In this document: in pieces, positions 25,209-33,460 of the stretch
Position numbering within the stretch: the stretch's first letter is position 1
Layout: the number at the start of each line of letters is the position of its first letter
Source: Mycolicibacterium elephantis DSM 44368
GTDB taxonomy: Bacteria; Actinomycetota; Actinomycetes; Mycobacteriales; Mycobacteriaceae
Reading direction: 5' to 3'
NCBI RefSeq assembly: GCF_004014805.1
Contig: NZ_ATDN01000023.1
Span: 62,001 to 126,000 of the forward strand
DNA: 64,000 nucleotides
The notes under the pieces: model-generated
What the model was told of the DNA's origin: nothing
Seen by the model: only the letters and a program-made list of their open reading frames with translations
The model's database searches: none
Made by a program: the position numbers and the translations under genes

Positions 25209-26357
25209 TTAGGCGACCACGTCCCGACCGATGATTTCCTTCATGATCTCGGTCGTACCGCCGTAGATCGTCTGTGGGCGGGTGTCCAAGTACGCACGGG
25301 CGACTGGGTACTCGGTCATGTAGCCGTAGCCGCCGTGCAGCTGCAGGCAGCGGTCGACCACCCGCTTCTGCAGCTCACTGACGAACCACTTGCCCTTGGC
25401 AGCATCGACCGGCGTGAGTTCACCCGCGTTGAAGGCGAGTACCGATTGGTCGACATACGACTGCACAATGTCGATTTCGGTTGCCATCTCGGCCAATTCG
25501 AACCGTACGTGCTGCTTATCCGTCAGCGGCGCACCGAAGGCACGGCGCTGCTTGCAGTACTCGACCGTGGTCTCGAAGATCGCGCGGGTATTGGCGAATG
25601 CCATCGCGGTCACCCCGAGCCGTTCCCGCGGCAGATGGCTCATCAGGTACTGCAGTCCGTTGCCCTCCTCGCCGATGAGGTTGGCGGCGGGGACCTCGGC
25701 GTCGCGGAAGTACAGTTCTGCGGTGTCCTGTGCGGGTAGCCCGATCTTGTCCAGTTTGCGGCCCCGCTCGAAGCCGGGGGTATCCCGTTCCACCACAAAC
25801 AGACTCAGGTCGTGTGAGCCGCCGGAGTTACCCGTTCGGGCCGCCACCACCACGAGATCGGCCATGACGCCGCTGGAGATGAACGTCTTCTGCCCGTTGA
25901 GGATCCAGCAATCCCCTTCCCGTCGCGCGGTAGTGCGGATGCCCCGCAGGTCACTGCCGGTTCCGGGCTCGGTCATCGCGAGTGCGCCGATGATCTCGCC
26001 GGTCGCGAAGCCGGGCAGCCAGCGTCGCCGCTGCTCCTCATTGGTCAGATCGAGCAGATAGTGCAGGACCAGGTCGTCCTGCAGGCTGACCGTCAACCCG
26101 AGGGAGTACGCGTGGATCCGGGCGGTCTCCTCGCAGACCACCATGCGGTAGCGGTAATCGGGCTCGCCGGATCCGCCGTACTCCTCACCGATCTGCAGCC
26201 CGTAGATGCCGGCCTTCGCCGCGCGACTGAACACCGCACGGTCGATCCACCGCGCTTCGTTCCAGTCATGCTGATGGGGAACAACTTCGCGGGAGAGGAA
26301 CTCGCGAACAGTTTCCCGGTAGGCCTCGTGATCGGGACCGTAGAGTCTGCGGTGCAC
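25209..26357 (-). CDS. Acyl-CoA dehydrogenase family protein
   Basis: A 382-residue acyl-CoA dehydrogenase starting at GTG 26357, three bases after the thiolase stop. ALAMTEPGTGSDLRGIRTTA and LNGQKTFISSGVMADLVVVAARTG are the flavin signatures, and QLHGGYGYMTEYPVARAYLD is the C-terminal core. The loop YGGTTEIMKEIIGRD has Gly where many members have the catalytic Glu (YEGT), which is usual for a large actinobacterial subgroup. It forms a two-gene operon with the FadA6-like thiolase and so should act in beta-oxidation of the same substrate. Confidence 0.9.
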   Translation of the reverse strand: MHRRLYGPDHEAYRETVREFLSREVVPHQHDWNEARWIDRAVFSRAAKAGIYGLQIGEEYGGSGEPDYRYRMVVCEETARIHAYSLGLTVSLQDDLVLHYLLDLTNEEQRRRWLPGFATGEIIGALAMTEPGTGSDLRGIRTTARREGDCWILNGQKTFISSGVMADLVVVAARTGNSGGSHDLSLFVVERDTPGFERGRKLDKIGLPAQDTAELYFRDAEVPAANLIGEEGNGLQYLMSHLPRERLGVTAMAFANTRAIFETTVEYCKQRRAFGAPLTDKQHVRFELAEMATEIDIVQSYVDQSVLAFNAGELTPVDAAKGKWFVSELQKRVVDRCLQLHGGYGYMTEYPVARAYLDTRPQTIYGGTTEIMKEIIGRDVVA

Positions 26358-26360
26358 GCT

Positions 26361-27512
26361 TCAGATCCGTTCGATGATGGTGACGTTCGCCTGGCCACCG
26401 CCTTCGCACATGGTCTGCAGGCCGTAGCGGCCGCCAGTGCGTTCCAGCTCGTGCAGCATCGAGGTCATCAGCCGGGCGCCGGTGCAGCCGATCGGATGGC
26501 CTAGCGCAATGGCGCCGCCGTTGGGATTGACCTTGGCGGGGTCGGCACCGAGCTCGGCGAGCCAGGCCAGGACCACCGGCGCGAACGCCTCGTTGATCTC
26601 GATGACGTCGGCGTCGTCGATGGACATGCCGGCACGCTTGAGTGCGTGCTGGGTGGCGGGGATCGGGGCGGTCAGCATCATCACGGGATCCGCACCGCGG
26701 ACCGACATGTGATGGATCCGGGCGCGGGGAGTGAGGTTGAAGCGTTTCACAGCCCCGGCAGAGGCGATCAGTAATGCCGCTGCGCCGTCCGAGATCTGGC
26801 TGGCGACCGCTGCGGTGAGAACTCCGCCGTCGATGAGGGTCGGCAGCGACGCCATCTTCTCCAAGGAGGTGTCGGCGCGGGGGCCCTCATCGACAGTCGC
26901 GTCTGCGAATGGGGTGATCTCCCGCTCGAAGCGACCGTCCGCGATGGCCGACACCGCCCGCCGGTGACTCTCCAGCGCGAAACGTTCGTTGTCTTCGCGT
27001 GACAGCTTCCATTGTGCAGCAATCATTTCCGCACCTCGGAACTGGGAGATCTCCTGGTCCCCGTACCGGGTCTGCCAACCTTCACACCCGGTCCACGGAT
27101 CGCTCGCGCCGAACGGCTCCCCGGCCCCGAACGCCGAGAGGATCGGGTACTGGCTCATCTTCTGCACGCCGCCGGCAACGATCAGATCGGCGGTGCCGCT
27201 CATCACGCCCTGGGCGGCGAAATGCACTGCCTGCTGGGCTGATCCGCATTGGCGATCGATGGTGACACCAGGAACCGATTCGGGTAGCCCCGCGGCCAAC
27301 GCCGCGGTACGCGCGATGTCGCCTGCCTGAGAGCCGATGTTGTCCAGACATCCGAGAATGACGTCGTCGATGGCGGCGGGATCGATGGCGTGGCGGCCCA
27401 CCACCGTTCGAATGACGTGCGCGGCCATATCGGCAGGATGTGCGCCGGACAGCCCCCCGCCGCGCTTGCCGACGGGGGTGCGGACAGCGTCGACGATATA
27501 AGCTTCGTTCAC
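26361..27512 (-). CDS. Acetyl-CoA acetyltransferase, FadA6-like steroid-type thiolase
   Basis: A 383-residue thiolase starting at GTG 27512. Cys89 in TIDRQCGSAQQAV is the nucleophile, NPNGGAIALGHPIGCTGARL is the His motif and MCEGGGQAN the second Cys box. From memory of the Mycobacterium tuberculosis protein, long blocks such as DQEISQFRGAEMIA and RYGLQTMCEGGG are nearly the same as in FadA6, the thiolase of steroid C/D-ring degradation. The genes around it are not those of the known C/D-ring locus, so I read it as a FadA6 paralogue for another ring substrate. The gene lies 48 bp downstream of tetR. Confidence 0.9.
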   Translation of the reverse strand: MNEAYIVDAVRTPVGKRGGGLSGAHPADMAAHVIRTVVGRHAIDPAAIDDVILGCLDNIGSQAGDIARTAALAAGLPESVPGVTIDRQCGSAQQAVHFAAQGVMSGTADLIVAGGVQKMSQYPILSAFGAGEPFGASDPWTGCEGWQTRYGDQEISQFRGAEMIAAQWKLSREDNERFALESHRRAVSAIADGRFEREITPFADATVDEGPRADTSLEKMASLPTLIDGGVLTAAVASQISDGAAALLIASAGAVKRFNLTPRARIHHMSVRGADPVMMLTAPIPATQHALKRAGMSIDDADVIEINEAFAPVVLAWLAELGADPAKVNPNGGAIALGHPIGCTGARLMTSMLHELERTGGRYGLQTMCEGGGQANVTIIERI

Positions 27513-27516
27513 TCGA

Positions 27517-27539
27517 TTAATTTAACATAGAATCAAAAC
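27517..27539 (-). promoter_or_regulatory. AT-rich element between tetR and the thiolase gene
   Basis: On the minus strand this reads TTTTGATTC, then TATGTTAAATTAAT, directly upstream of GTG 27512. It closely matches the element at 17294-17315 ahead of the SCP2-P450 operon, identical at 17 of 22 positions. Lying between a TetR gene and the thiolase, it is a natural candidate binding site for that regulator. Confidence 0.5.
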
Positions 27540-27560
27540 TACGAGCTACGGCGGGGGCCG

Positions 27561-28232
27561 TCAGCGTCGTGAACCGCTGCCGCGCCTACGGCGAGCCGGT
27601 GCGCTGGCCGGACTCAGGCCTGCGCGCACAAAGCTTTGGGCGTTGGCGACCACGGTGTCGACCGAGGTGCGTCGGGGATTCCACCACTCCGCGGTCCAGT
27701 TGAGCGCGCCGAGAACCAGCCCGAGCGCGACACGGATCTCGAGGTCGGACCTGAGCTGCCCTGCGTCGGCGGCCTCACTGAACAACCGCAACCACAAGGC
27801 GTTGTAGGCGTTGGTTTCCTTCTGCTGGCGGGTGCGCAGGCGTTCGGGGATCTGACCGGAGTTGCGGATTGAGGCCGTGGCGTAATCGGACAGCTCGAGT
27901 TCGTGGCGAAGATGTGCGTCCACCGCCGCCAGGATCTTGTCGATGGGCTCGGTCCCGTCGGGCAGCTCGTCGAGCGCCTCCTGAAGATGGCGACGCATAT
28001 CGGCGATGCCCGCGAACATGACCTCGTCGATCAGGTCCTCGCGGGACGGGAAGTAGTAGTAGATCGCGGGGGCCTGCAACCCCGCATAGTCCGCGACGTC
28101 AGACAACCTGGTCCCGGCATAGCCCTTGACGCTCAGGACATGTGCGGCGGCGTCGAGAATGCGTGCGCGGGTGCGCTGGGACTTCGAGTCTGCTTCGTCG
28201 GGGATCTGAGCGCTGCGGCTGCCACGGGCCAT
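27561..28232 (-). CDS. TetR-family transcriptional regulator
   Basis: A 223-residue regulator. The N-terminal helix-turn-helix covers about residues 20-65: ARILDAAAHVLSVKGYAGTRLSDVADYAGL, then QAPAIYYYFPSREDLIDEVM, the standard TetR pattern. The C-terminal half is a helical ligand domain without a recognisable specificity. A basic, Arg-rich tail (RRRRGSGSRR) ends the protein. It is encoded on the same strand just upstream of the FadA6-like thiolase. The ligand is probably an acyl-CoA or substrate of the neighbouring catabolic genes, by analogy to KstR and FadR-type repressors. Confidence 0.88.
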   Translation of the reverse strand: MARGSRSAQIPDEADSKSQRTRARILDAAAHVLSVKGYAGTRLSDVADYAGLQAPAIYYYFPSREDLIDEVMFAGIADMRRHLQEALDELPDGTEPIDKILAAVDAHLRHELELSDYATASIRNSGQIPERLRTRQQKETNAYNALWLRLFSEAADAGQLRSDLEIRVALGLVLGALNWTAEWWNPRRTSVDTVVANAQSFVRAGLSPASAPARRRRGSGSRR

Positions 28233-28389
28233 AGTCAGATGCTAGTGCGCGCAGAAGGTCGGGCACGCCAACGCCTGTCCATTTCGTGCGGCGTGGTCTT
28301 ACGACCGGCATTCGCAGGTTTACTGCCCATTAAAATTTCTGCGGCAGCGACAAGAGACGTTGGATCTCTTCCGGAGTCGTCATCGCATC

Positions 28390-29166
28390 TCAGCCCCCGC
28401 GCGACGTCAGCCATTCCCGCACGAGATGGCCGTCGTCCGCCTCGACCGACCGCAACTCCGTCAGCGTCGGGTGCCCGGCATCGAGCAGGGCGCTGTCGGT
28501 GTCGGCCTCCGGCCGGTCGGTGACCTCGACCTCGCTCAGGCGCACGTTGCCGTCGCGGACCTCCTCGACGCGGGTCTGCACGGCTCCGCCGCGGGCCAGC
28601 CGCGCATGCCGGAGCGGGCCTACCTCGGTGGCGGGCCGGTCCGGCACGTTGAGGGAGAGGACGGTGCCGTCGGGGGCGGCGAGCAGCAGCTCCAGCACCG
28701 GCGTCAGCAGCCCGGCTGCCGTGTTCCAGTGCCGCTCGCCGGTGGGCCGCAGCGCGACGTCCAGCGACACCGCCAGCGCGCGGGTGTCGCTGATCTTCGC
28801 GGTGAGCGCCGCGCCGACCGTCCCCGAGTGCAGGATCGCCCGTCCGACGTTGGCGCCGTGGTTGATCCCGGACAACACGAGCTCCGGTCGCGGATCGAAC
28901 CAGCCGTTGAGCGCGGCGGCGACGATGTGTCCGGGCTGGGCGTGCACCGCCCACGCCTCGACGCCGTTCAGGTCGAGCAACTCTCGGCGTTCGACGAGGG
29001 TGCGGCCGTCGCGGCGCACCGCGCTCAGCGCCGCACTCGCGCCACTGGCCTGCTCGACCGGGGCCGCCACGACGACGTCCAGCCCCGCTGTCCGCGCCGC
29101 CTTCACCAGCGCGTGCAGGCCGGGCGAGTCGATCCCGTCGTCGTTGGTCACCAGTGCGCGCGGCAT
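28390..29166 (-). CDS. surE: 5'/3'-nucleotidase SurE
   Basis: A 258-residue SurE-family phosphatase. The start ATG 29166 gives MPRALVTNDDGIDSPG, placing the metal-binding Asn8-Asp9-Asp10 at the usual N-terminal position. QASGASAAL and VLSGINHGANVG supply the remaining metal and phosphate ligands. The family hydrolyses nucleoside monophosphates and short polyphosphates in the cytoplasm. It lies 10 bp downstream of a PfkB kinase on the same strand, so the two form a small operon. An upstream extension of the frame has no homology and is rejected. Confidence 0.9.
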   Translation of the reverse strand: MPRALVTNDDGIDSPGLHALVKAARTAGLDVVVAAPVEQASGASAALSAVRRDGRTLVERRELLDLNGVEAWAVHAQPGHIVAAALNGWFDPRPELVLSGINHGANVGRAILHSGTVGAALTAKISDTRALAVSLDVALRPTGERHWNTAAGLLTPVLELLLAAPDGTVLSLNVPDRPATEVGPLRHARLARGGAVQTRVEEVRDGNVRLSEVEVTDRPEADTDSALLDAGHPTLTELRSVEADDGHLVREWLTSRGG

Positions 29167-29176
29167 TCGTCGTGCC

Positions 29177-30112
29177 CTATCCCCACGGCCGCAGAGCCAC
29201 CCGTTCGGCCAGCGTCTCCACCGCCCTCGCACCGCCGGTGCCCAACCCGTGCCGCACGACGTTCAGCGCCCCGCAGGCCGCGCCGACCTGCAATGCCTCG
29301 CGCAGCGAGCGACCGCTCGCCAGCGCGGCGACGATACCCGCCGTCATGGAGTCACCGGCGCCTGCGGATTCGGCGGGCTCCAGCGTCGGCATACAGACCT
29401 CGACGACGTCTTCCTCGACCAAGGCCAGGGCCGGCGCCGCGCCAGCCCGCGACACCACGATCGTGCATGCACCCTCGTCGCGCATGGCGCGCATGGCCTT
29501 CACCAGGTCCTCGGCGTCATCGGACTTTGACCGCCCGTCGGCGAGCAACTCCTCGTGGCTCACCTTGATGAAATCCGGTTCGCCGGCCAGCACCGCCTCC
29601 AGCCGCTCACCGGCGAGGTCGGCGGCCACCTTGCATCCGTTGGCGCCGAGGTCGCTGGCCAGCCGCCGGTAGAGGTCGGCGGGCACCACCTGGTCGCCCT
29701 GCGGCCCGGACAGCAGCACCCGGCCGTGCGTCAGGCCCTCGGTCAGCGTGAGCTCGTAGAGCGAGTCGAGTTCGTGGCGATCCAGCGGGGTGCCTGCGGT
29801 CTCGGCGACGACTTCCCTGCTGCCGCTGCGCCGATCGTGCACGTATGCACCGTTGCGCGCGCTGACGGGCACGGTCCGCACAGTGACGTCGCGCGCGGGC
29901 AGCAGGTGGCCGAGGACGTCGCCCGTCTCCCCGCCGAGCGCGGCGCACAGCACCACCGGCACCCCGAGCGAGGACATCATGCGTGACTGCCACACCCCCT
30001 GGCCACCGGCGTGGACGTGGATATCAGACTCCCCGGAACGGTCCTCGACCGTCACGGTGAGCATCGGCAGCGGGGCGAAGACGACGACGGCACCGTCGGG
30101 ACTGTCACTCAT
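29177..30112 (-). CDS. PfkB-family carbohydrate kinase
   Basis: A 311-residue ribokinase-like kinase starting at ATG 30112. The substrate-binding N-terminus has GGQGVWQSRMMSSLGVPVVLCAALGGE. The C-terminal signature ESAGAGDSMTAGIVAALASG carries the catalytic Asp and the anion hole. The substrate could be a fructose phosphate, tagatose phosphate or another sugar and cannot be read. The frame is open for over 400 bases further upstream, but that part has no homology. It is encoded directly ahead of surE. Confidence 0.88.
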   Translation of the reverse strand: MSDSPDGAVVVFAPLPMLTVTVEDRSGESDIHVHAGGQGVWQSRMMSSLGVPVVLCAALGGETGDVLGHLLPARDVTVRTVPVSARNGAYVHDRRSGSREVVAETAGTPLDRHELDSLYELTLTEGLTHGRVLLSGPQGDQVVPADLYRRLASDLGANGCKVAADLAGERLEAVLAGEPDFIKVSHEELLADGRSKSDDAEDLVKAMRAMRDEGACTIVVSRAGAAPALALVEEDVVEVCMPTLEPAESAGAGDSMTAGIVAALASGRSLREALQVGAACGALNVVRHGLGTGGARAVETLAERVALRPWG

Positions 30113-30330
30113 GGGTGACGGATACCCACTGGAGCCGGCCGGACGGCGGTAGACGGCGAATCCTGCTGTAGTTCGGTCTCTTTCGGATCTGGCGAAGTCA
30201 TGGATCCCCTTCAATGACAGGTATTCATGCAGGGGTACCCGCATCCACCACCGCGAATCACCGGTAGCGTCCGGGCCGTGGTGCACTACCGTTTCACCAG
30301 TCCGATATCCGATGCGATTGCGGCGGTGCG

Positions 30331-30644
30331 ATGACGACTCTCGACAAGATTCTCGCGATGCCAGCAGCTTCATCTGGGGACCATGGCTGCTGATCCCATT
30401 ACTCCTGCTGACCGGTCTGTACCTGACGGTGCTGCTGCGCGGGATCCAGGCGCGCCGGTTCCGGCTGGCGTTCTGGCTGGCGTTCGTCAAACGTAAGGAC
30501 CTCGGGGCCGAGGGCGACATCTCGCACTACCAGGCACTTTCGACCGCGCTGGCTGCCGAGGAACGCCGAGCGCAGCGCCGACGGCCTGCTGATGATGCCG
30601 GGATTCCTGCTCAGCGCGCACAAGGACGCGCGGCACAGCTGACC
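30331..30644 (+). pseudogene. Remnant of an AGCS-family sodium:alanine symporter
   Basis: ATG 30331 begins MTTLDKILAM in one frame. After a one-base shift near 30360 another frame continues with the typical transporter N-terminus: FIWGPWLLIPLLLLTGLYLTV, then LAFVKRKDLGAEGDISHYQALSTALAA. In intact AGCS transporters the next segment is the glycine-rich substrate region, but here homology stops at about 30560 and only a short unrelated tail to TGA 30642-30644 remains. So about 90 of roughly 480 residues survive and they are frameshifted. It converges on the rhodanese lipoprotein gene, which ends 2 bp away. Confidence 0.75.
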
Positions 30645-30645
30645 G

Positions 30646-31062
30646 TCAGATGCCGACGATGGGCCGGCCCTCGGCCTGCCAGGCTCGCATGCCGCCGCGA
30701 AGTTCGACGACATCGGTGTAGCCGAGCTCGCGGAGCTCTTGGGCCGCAACGGTGCTCATCGGCCCGGAGCGGCAGTAGATGGCCAGCGGGGTGTCGCGGT
30801 CGGCCGGGAGACGGTCGGCCTGCGCGGCGATCTGGTCGAACGGGATCGACAGGTCGGTGCCTGGAATGTCGCCCTCGAAGGGCACGTGGACGTTTACGGT
30901 CAAGCGCGCGGGTTCGGCGATGGCCGCGGCGAACTCGCCGGCGTCGACCAACCGTGCGGCGCTCGCCGTGGACGCGGTCTCCTTCTGGGCGCACGCACTC
31001 GACACGATGACGCTCATTGCCAGCAGGAACGCGGCAAGCGGTCGTGCTACCCAACCAGCCAT
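30646..31062 (-). CDS. Rhodanese-domain lipoprotein
   Basis: A 138-residue exported rhodanese. The N-terminus has a basic end and a hydrophobic core leading to the lipobox VSSAC, with Cys24 as the lipidation site, so the protein should be anchored outside the membrane. The single rhodanese domain has Cys97 in IYCRSGPMS as the sulfur-accepting residue and ends RGGMRAWQAEGRP. It would move sulfane sulfur in the cell envelope. A TACCCCCAGGGGTA palindrome at 31073-31086, 11 bp upstream of the start, matches the operators of the two sulfide islands, so it probably belongs to the same regulon. Confidence 0.88.
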   Translation of the reverse strand: MAGWVARPLAAFLLAMSVIVSSACAQKETASTASAARLVDAGEFAAAIAEPARLTVNVHVPFEGDIPGTDLSIPFDQIAAQADRLPADRDTPLAIYCRSGPMSTVAAQELRELGYTDVVELRGGMRAWQAEGRPIVGI

Positions 31063-31072
31063 ACCCGCAGGC

Positions 31073-31086
31073 TACCCCCAGGGGTA
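31073..31086. promoter_or_regulatory. CstR-type operator upstream of the rhodanese lipoprotein gene
   Basis: TACCCCCAGGGGTA is a near-perfect palindrome and matches the core of the 16-bp sites at 34977, 35012, 35067, 56086, 56110 and 56137. The outer A/T pair of the longer sites is not kept (G before, C after). It sits at the promoter position of the minus-strand gene starting at 31062. Confidence 0.65.
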
Positions 31087-31169
31087 CGCGCTGCCCCGGG
31101 CTGACGATCTGGCTGGTTTGCTGAAAGCGCCGCGAGCCGGGGCCCGCGCGCCTACCATCCGGTTCTGGG

Positions 31170-31457
31170 ATGGCGGCTCGGACGTTTGCGTTGAGTCTGG
31201 GAGTTGCGACAGCAGCGCTCACGGTTCTCCTTGCGCCTCCTGCCTCAGCCACCGAGGACGAATTCCTCAACGGCCTACGGGATCGGTACACCTTTCTGAG
31301 CGACGATCAGCTGCTTTCGGAAGGCCAGCGGGTGTGCTCAGCCACGCGCGGCGGGGTGCTCGCCCCCGATGCGGTCGTCATGGTGCGAGACGACCTCAGG
31401 GTGTCGACGGACGCGGCGTTGAAGATCGTGACCAGCGCCTTGCTGGACTTGTGCTGA
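31170..31457 (+). CDS. DUF732 secreted protein
   Basis: A 95-residue mycobacterial DUF732 protein. A signal peptide (residues 1-27) ends with ASA before TEDEFLNGLRDRY. The mature part has the two family cysteines, one in RVCSAT and one as the last residue (LLDLC), which can form a disulfide. The function of the family is unknown; members are small exported proteins typical of mycobacteria and are good taxonomic markers. It converges with the HadAB gene. Confidence 0.88.
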   Translation: MAARTFALSLGVATAALTVLLAPPASATEDEFLNGLRDRYTFLSDDQLLSEGQRVCSATRGGVLAPDAVVMVRDDLRVSTDAALKIVTSALLDLC

Positions 31458-31471
31458 CCAGGTGACAGCGC

Positions 31472-32503
31472 TCAGCGGAACCGGATGTTCATGGTCGCCA
31501 GGCCGAAGATCTTCTTGCCGCCGGATTTCGCCGCGACCACGACAACCCCCGAACGCGTCGCCGAATCCAGCGACTTGATCCGGCCGCTGAACTCGATGTC
31601 GGCTCCCTCCGCGGCCGAGACGACCGCGGGTGCGGACAACCGCACCGCGTAGCGGGTGACCGCCCCGGGATCCCCCGACCATGCCGAGACGAACCCGGCG
31701 CCCAGCCCCATGGTGAGCATGCCGTGGGCGATCACATCGGGCAGCCCGGCCAGCCTGGCGATGCCTTCGTCCCAGTGGATCGGGTTGGCGTCACCGGCCA
31801 CACCGGCGTAGTTCACCAGGTCGCCGCGGGACAGCCGGGTGTGGCGTACCGGCAGCTCGTCGCCCACCGCCAGATCATCGAAGTTCGCCACGCCCGGCAC
31901 CCGGGTCGTGCCGCCGTCGGAGATCCGGATCTCGCCCTCGGGGCGCACCGCCTTCTGGTACTCGGAATCCAGGGTGCCGACCCCGGAGAAGTCGACGTCG
32001 TGCATCATCGCGTTCTGCACCGCGGTCTTCACGCCGGCGTCGACGTCCTCGGCGGTGACTCCCACGACGGTGGTGTGCAGGGTGTGCACCCGCTCGCCCG
32101 AGGTGTCGGTGAACGTGTTGGTCACGGTGATGAAGTCACGTCCCGCCGTTCGGCGCACCGACGTGAGCTCCACGTCGATCACCAGATCGTCGCCGGCCAC
32201 GATCGGGCGGTGCTGCTCGAAGACCTCCTCGGTCTGCAGGTAGGTGTCGTATCCGACGACGATCTCCTCGAACATCCGCCGGTTGCACTGCATGCCCGGT
32301 GCCGACGTGAACGTCAGCGGCGCCACCACGTCCGGATAGCCGAGCTCGGCGGCGGCGGCGACGTCCCAGTGCGCGGGGTGATAGTCCTGCACCGCGCGGG
32401 CGTACTCACGCAGCTTCTCGCGGCCGACCAGGTAGGTGCCGTCCATCCGGTACCAATGGCCGACCCGCGCCTCGAGCGCCGACGTCTCTGCTGATGCGGT
32501 CAT
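31472..32503 (-). CDS. Fused (3R)-hydroxyacyl-ACP dehydratase, HadA/HadB-type double hot-dog protein
   Basis: A 343-residue protein with two hot-dog domains. Residues 15-165 resemble HadA/UPF0336 (YHPAHWDVAAAAELGYPDVVAPLTF). Residues 210-343 resemble HadB/MaoC and carry the hydratase motif GDANPIHWDEGIARLAGL followed by IAHGMLTMG, with catalytic Asp and His. Start ATG 32503 is chosen because the upstream extension has no homology. Such fusions dehydrate (3R)-hydroxyacyl chains in fatty-acid or mycolate metabolism. It is divergently arranged with the formate/nitrite-transporter-like gene across a 131-bp gap. Confidence 0.87.
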   Translation of the reverse strand: MTASAETSALEARVGHWYRMDGTYLVGREKLREYARAVQDYHPAHWDVAAAAELGYPDVVAPLTFTSAPGMQCNRRMFEEIVVGYDTYLQTEEVFEQHRPIVAGDDLVIDVELTSVRRTAGRDFITVTNTFTDTSGERVHTLHTTVVGVTAEDVDAGVKTAVQNAMMHDVDFSGVGTLDSEYQKAVRPEGEIRISDGGTTRVPGVANFDDLAVGDELPVRHTRLSRGDLVNYAGVAGDANPIHWDEGIARLAGLPDVIAHGMLTMGLGAGFVSAWSGDPGAVTRYAVRLSAPAVVSAAEGADIEFSGRIKSLDSATRSGVVVVAAKSGGKKIFGLATMNIRFR

Positions 32504-32634
32504 GTATTTGCCCAACTGTTCTGTCGGTTCGTTGCTGAAGACCGACCAAAGCACCCTAACGTGCAACCAGTGCGTGAGCGGCGCGGCGGTGGGTACTCGC
32601 GAGTGCCCCTGCCATCGAGAGCCCGAGGACCCAC

Positions 32635-33453
32635 GTGAGCAAGACGAGCCAACGCGAGCTAGGTGAGTCGGACAGTCCGATCGAGGACGAGCTGGAGGGT
32701 GCCTTCCAGCGGATGATCGGGGAGGGCACCCAGCGCCTGCACCGCAGCTGGCGAGAAGTGCTGGTCACGGGCTTCTTCGGCGGCACCGAGGTGGCGGTCG
32801 GCGTCCTCGCCTATCTCTCGGTGCTTGCGGTCACGCACAACCACCTGATCGCCGGGCTGGCCTTCTCGATAGGGTTTCTGGCACTGCTGCTCGGCCGCTC
32901 CGAGCTGTTCACCGAGGGGTTTCTGGTGCCGGTCACCACGGTGGCCGCCAAGCGCGCCAGCGTGGGGCAGCTGCTCAAGCTCTGGAGCGGAACGCTGATC
33001 GCGAACCTCGCCGGGGGCTGGTTGATCATGTGGCTGATCATGACGGCCTACCCGAAGCTGCACGCGCAGACGATCGAGTCGGGCACCCACTTCGCCACCG
33101 CGCCGCTGTCGGCCGAGACGGTCGCGCTGGCGCTGCTCGGCGGGATGACAATCACGTTGATGACGCGCATGCAGCACGGCACCGATTCGACGTTCGGCAA
33201 GATCGCCGCGGCCGTCGCGGGCGGGTTCCTGCTCGCCGGGCTGCAGATGTTCCATTCGATCCTCGACTCGCTGCTGATCTTCGGTGCGCTCATCACGGGG
33301 CAAGCGCCTTTCGGCTACCTCGACTGGCTCGGCTGGTTCGGCTACACCGCGGTCGGCAATGTGGTCGGCGGGTTGCTGCTCGTGACGCTCCTGCGGGTGC
33401 TGCGCAGCAAGGAGCGGATCCGGGAGGAACGGCAGGACGCCAAGGCGTCTTGA
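32635..33453 (+). CDS. Formate/nitrite transporter family membrane protein
   Basis: A 272-residue protein starting at GTG 32635. After a 45-residue charged N-terminus it has the FNT fold with about six membrane segments. GRSELFTEGFLVPV is the conserved FNT signature, followed by WSGTLIANLAGGWLI and GGFLLAGLQMFHSILDSLLIFGAL. The long N-terminal extension is like that of the YfdC subgroup, whose transported anion is uncertain; hydrosulfide is also carried by one FNT branch. Lying beside sulfur genes makes a role in HS- or other small-anion export possible but unproven. Confidence 0.85.
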   Translation: MSKTSQRELGESDSPIEDELEGAFQRMIGEGTQRLHRSWREVLVTGFFGGTEVAVGVLAYLSVLAVTHNHLIAGLAFSIGFLALLLGRSELFTEGFLVPVTTVAAKRASVGQLLKLWSGTLIANLAGGWLIMWLIMTAYPKLHAQTIESGTHFATAPLSAETVALALLGGMTITLMTRMQHGTDSTFGKIAAAVAGGFLLAGLQMFHSILDSLLIFGALITGQAPFGYLDWLGWFGYTAVGNVVGGLLLVTLLRVLRSKERIREERQDAKAS

Positions 33454-33460
33454 GTGGCGG

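Noticed and set aside
30233..30240. GGGTACCC palindrome upstream of pfkB as a CstR operator
   Set aside because: It is only 8 bp with reversed half-sites (GGG then CCC), unlike the CCCC-GGGG order of the real sites.
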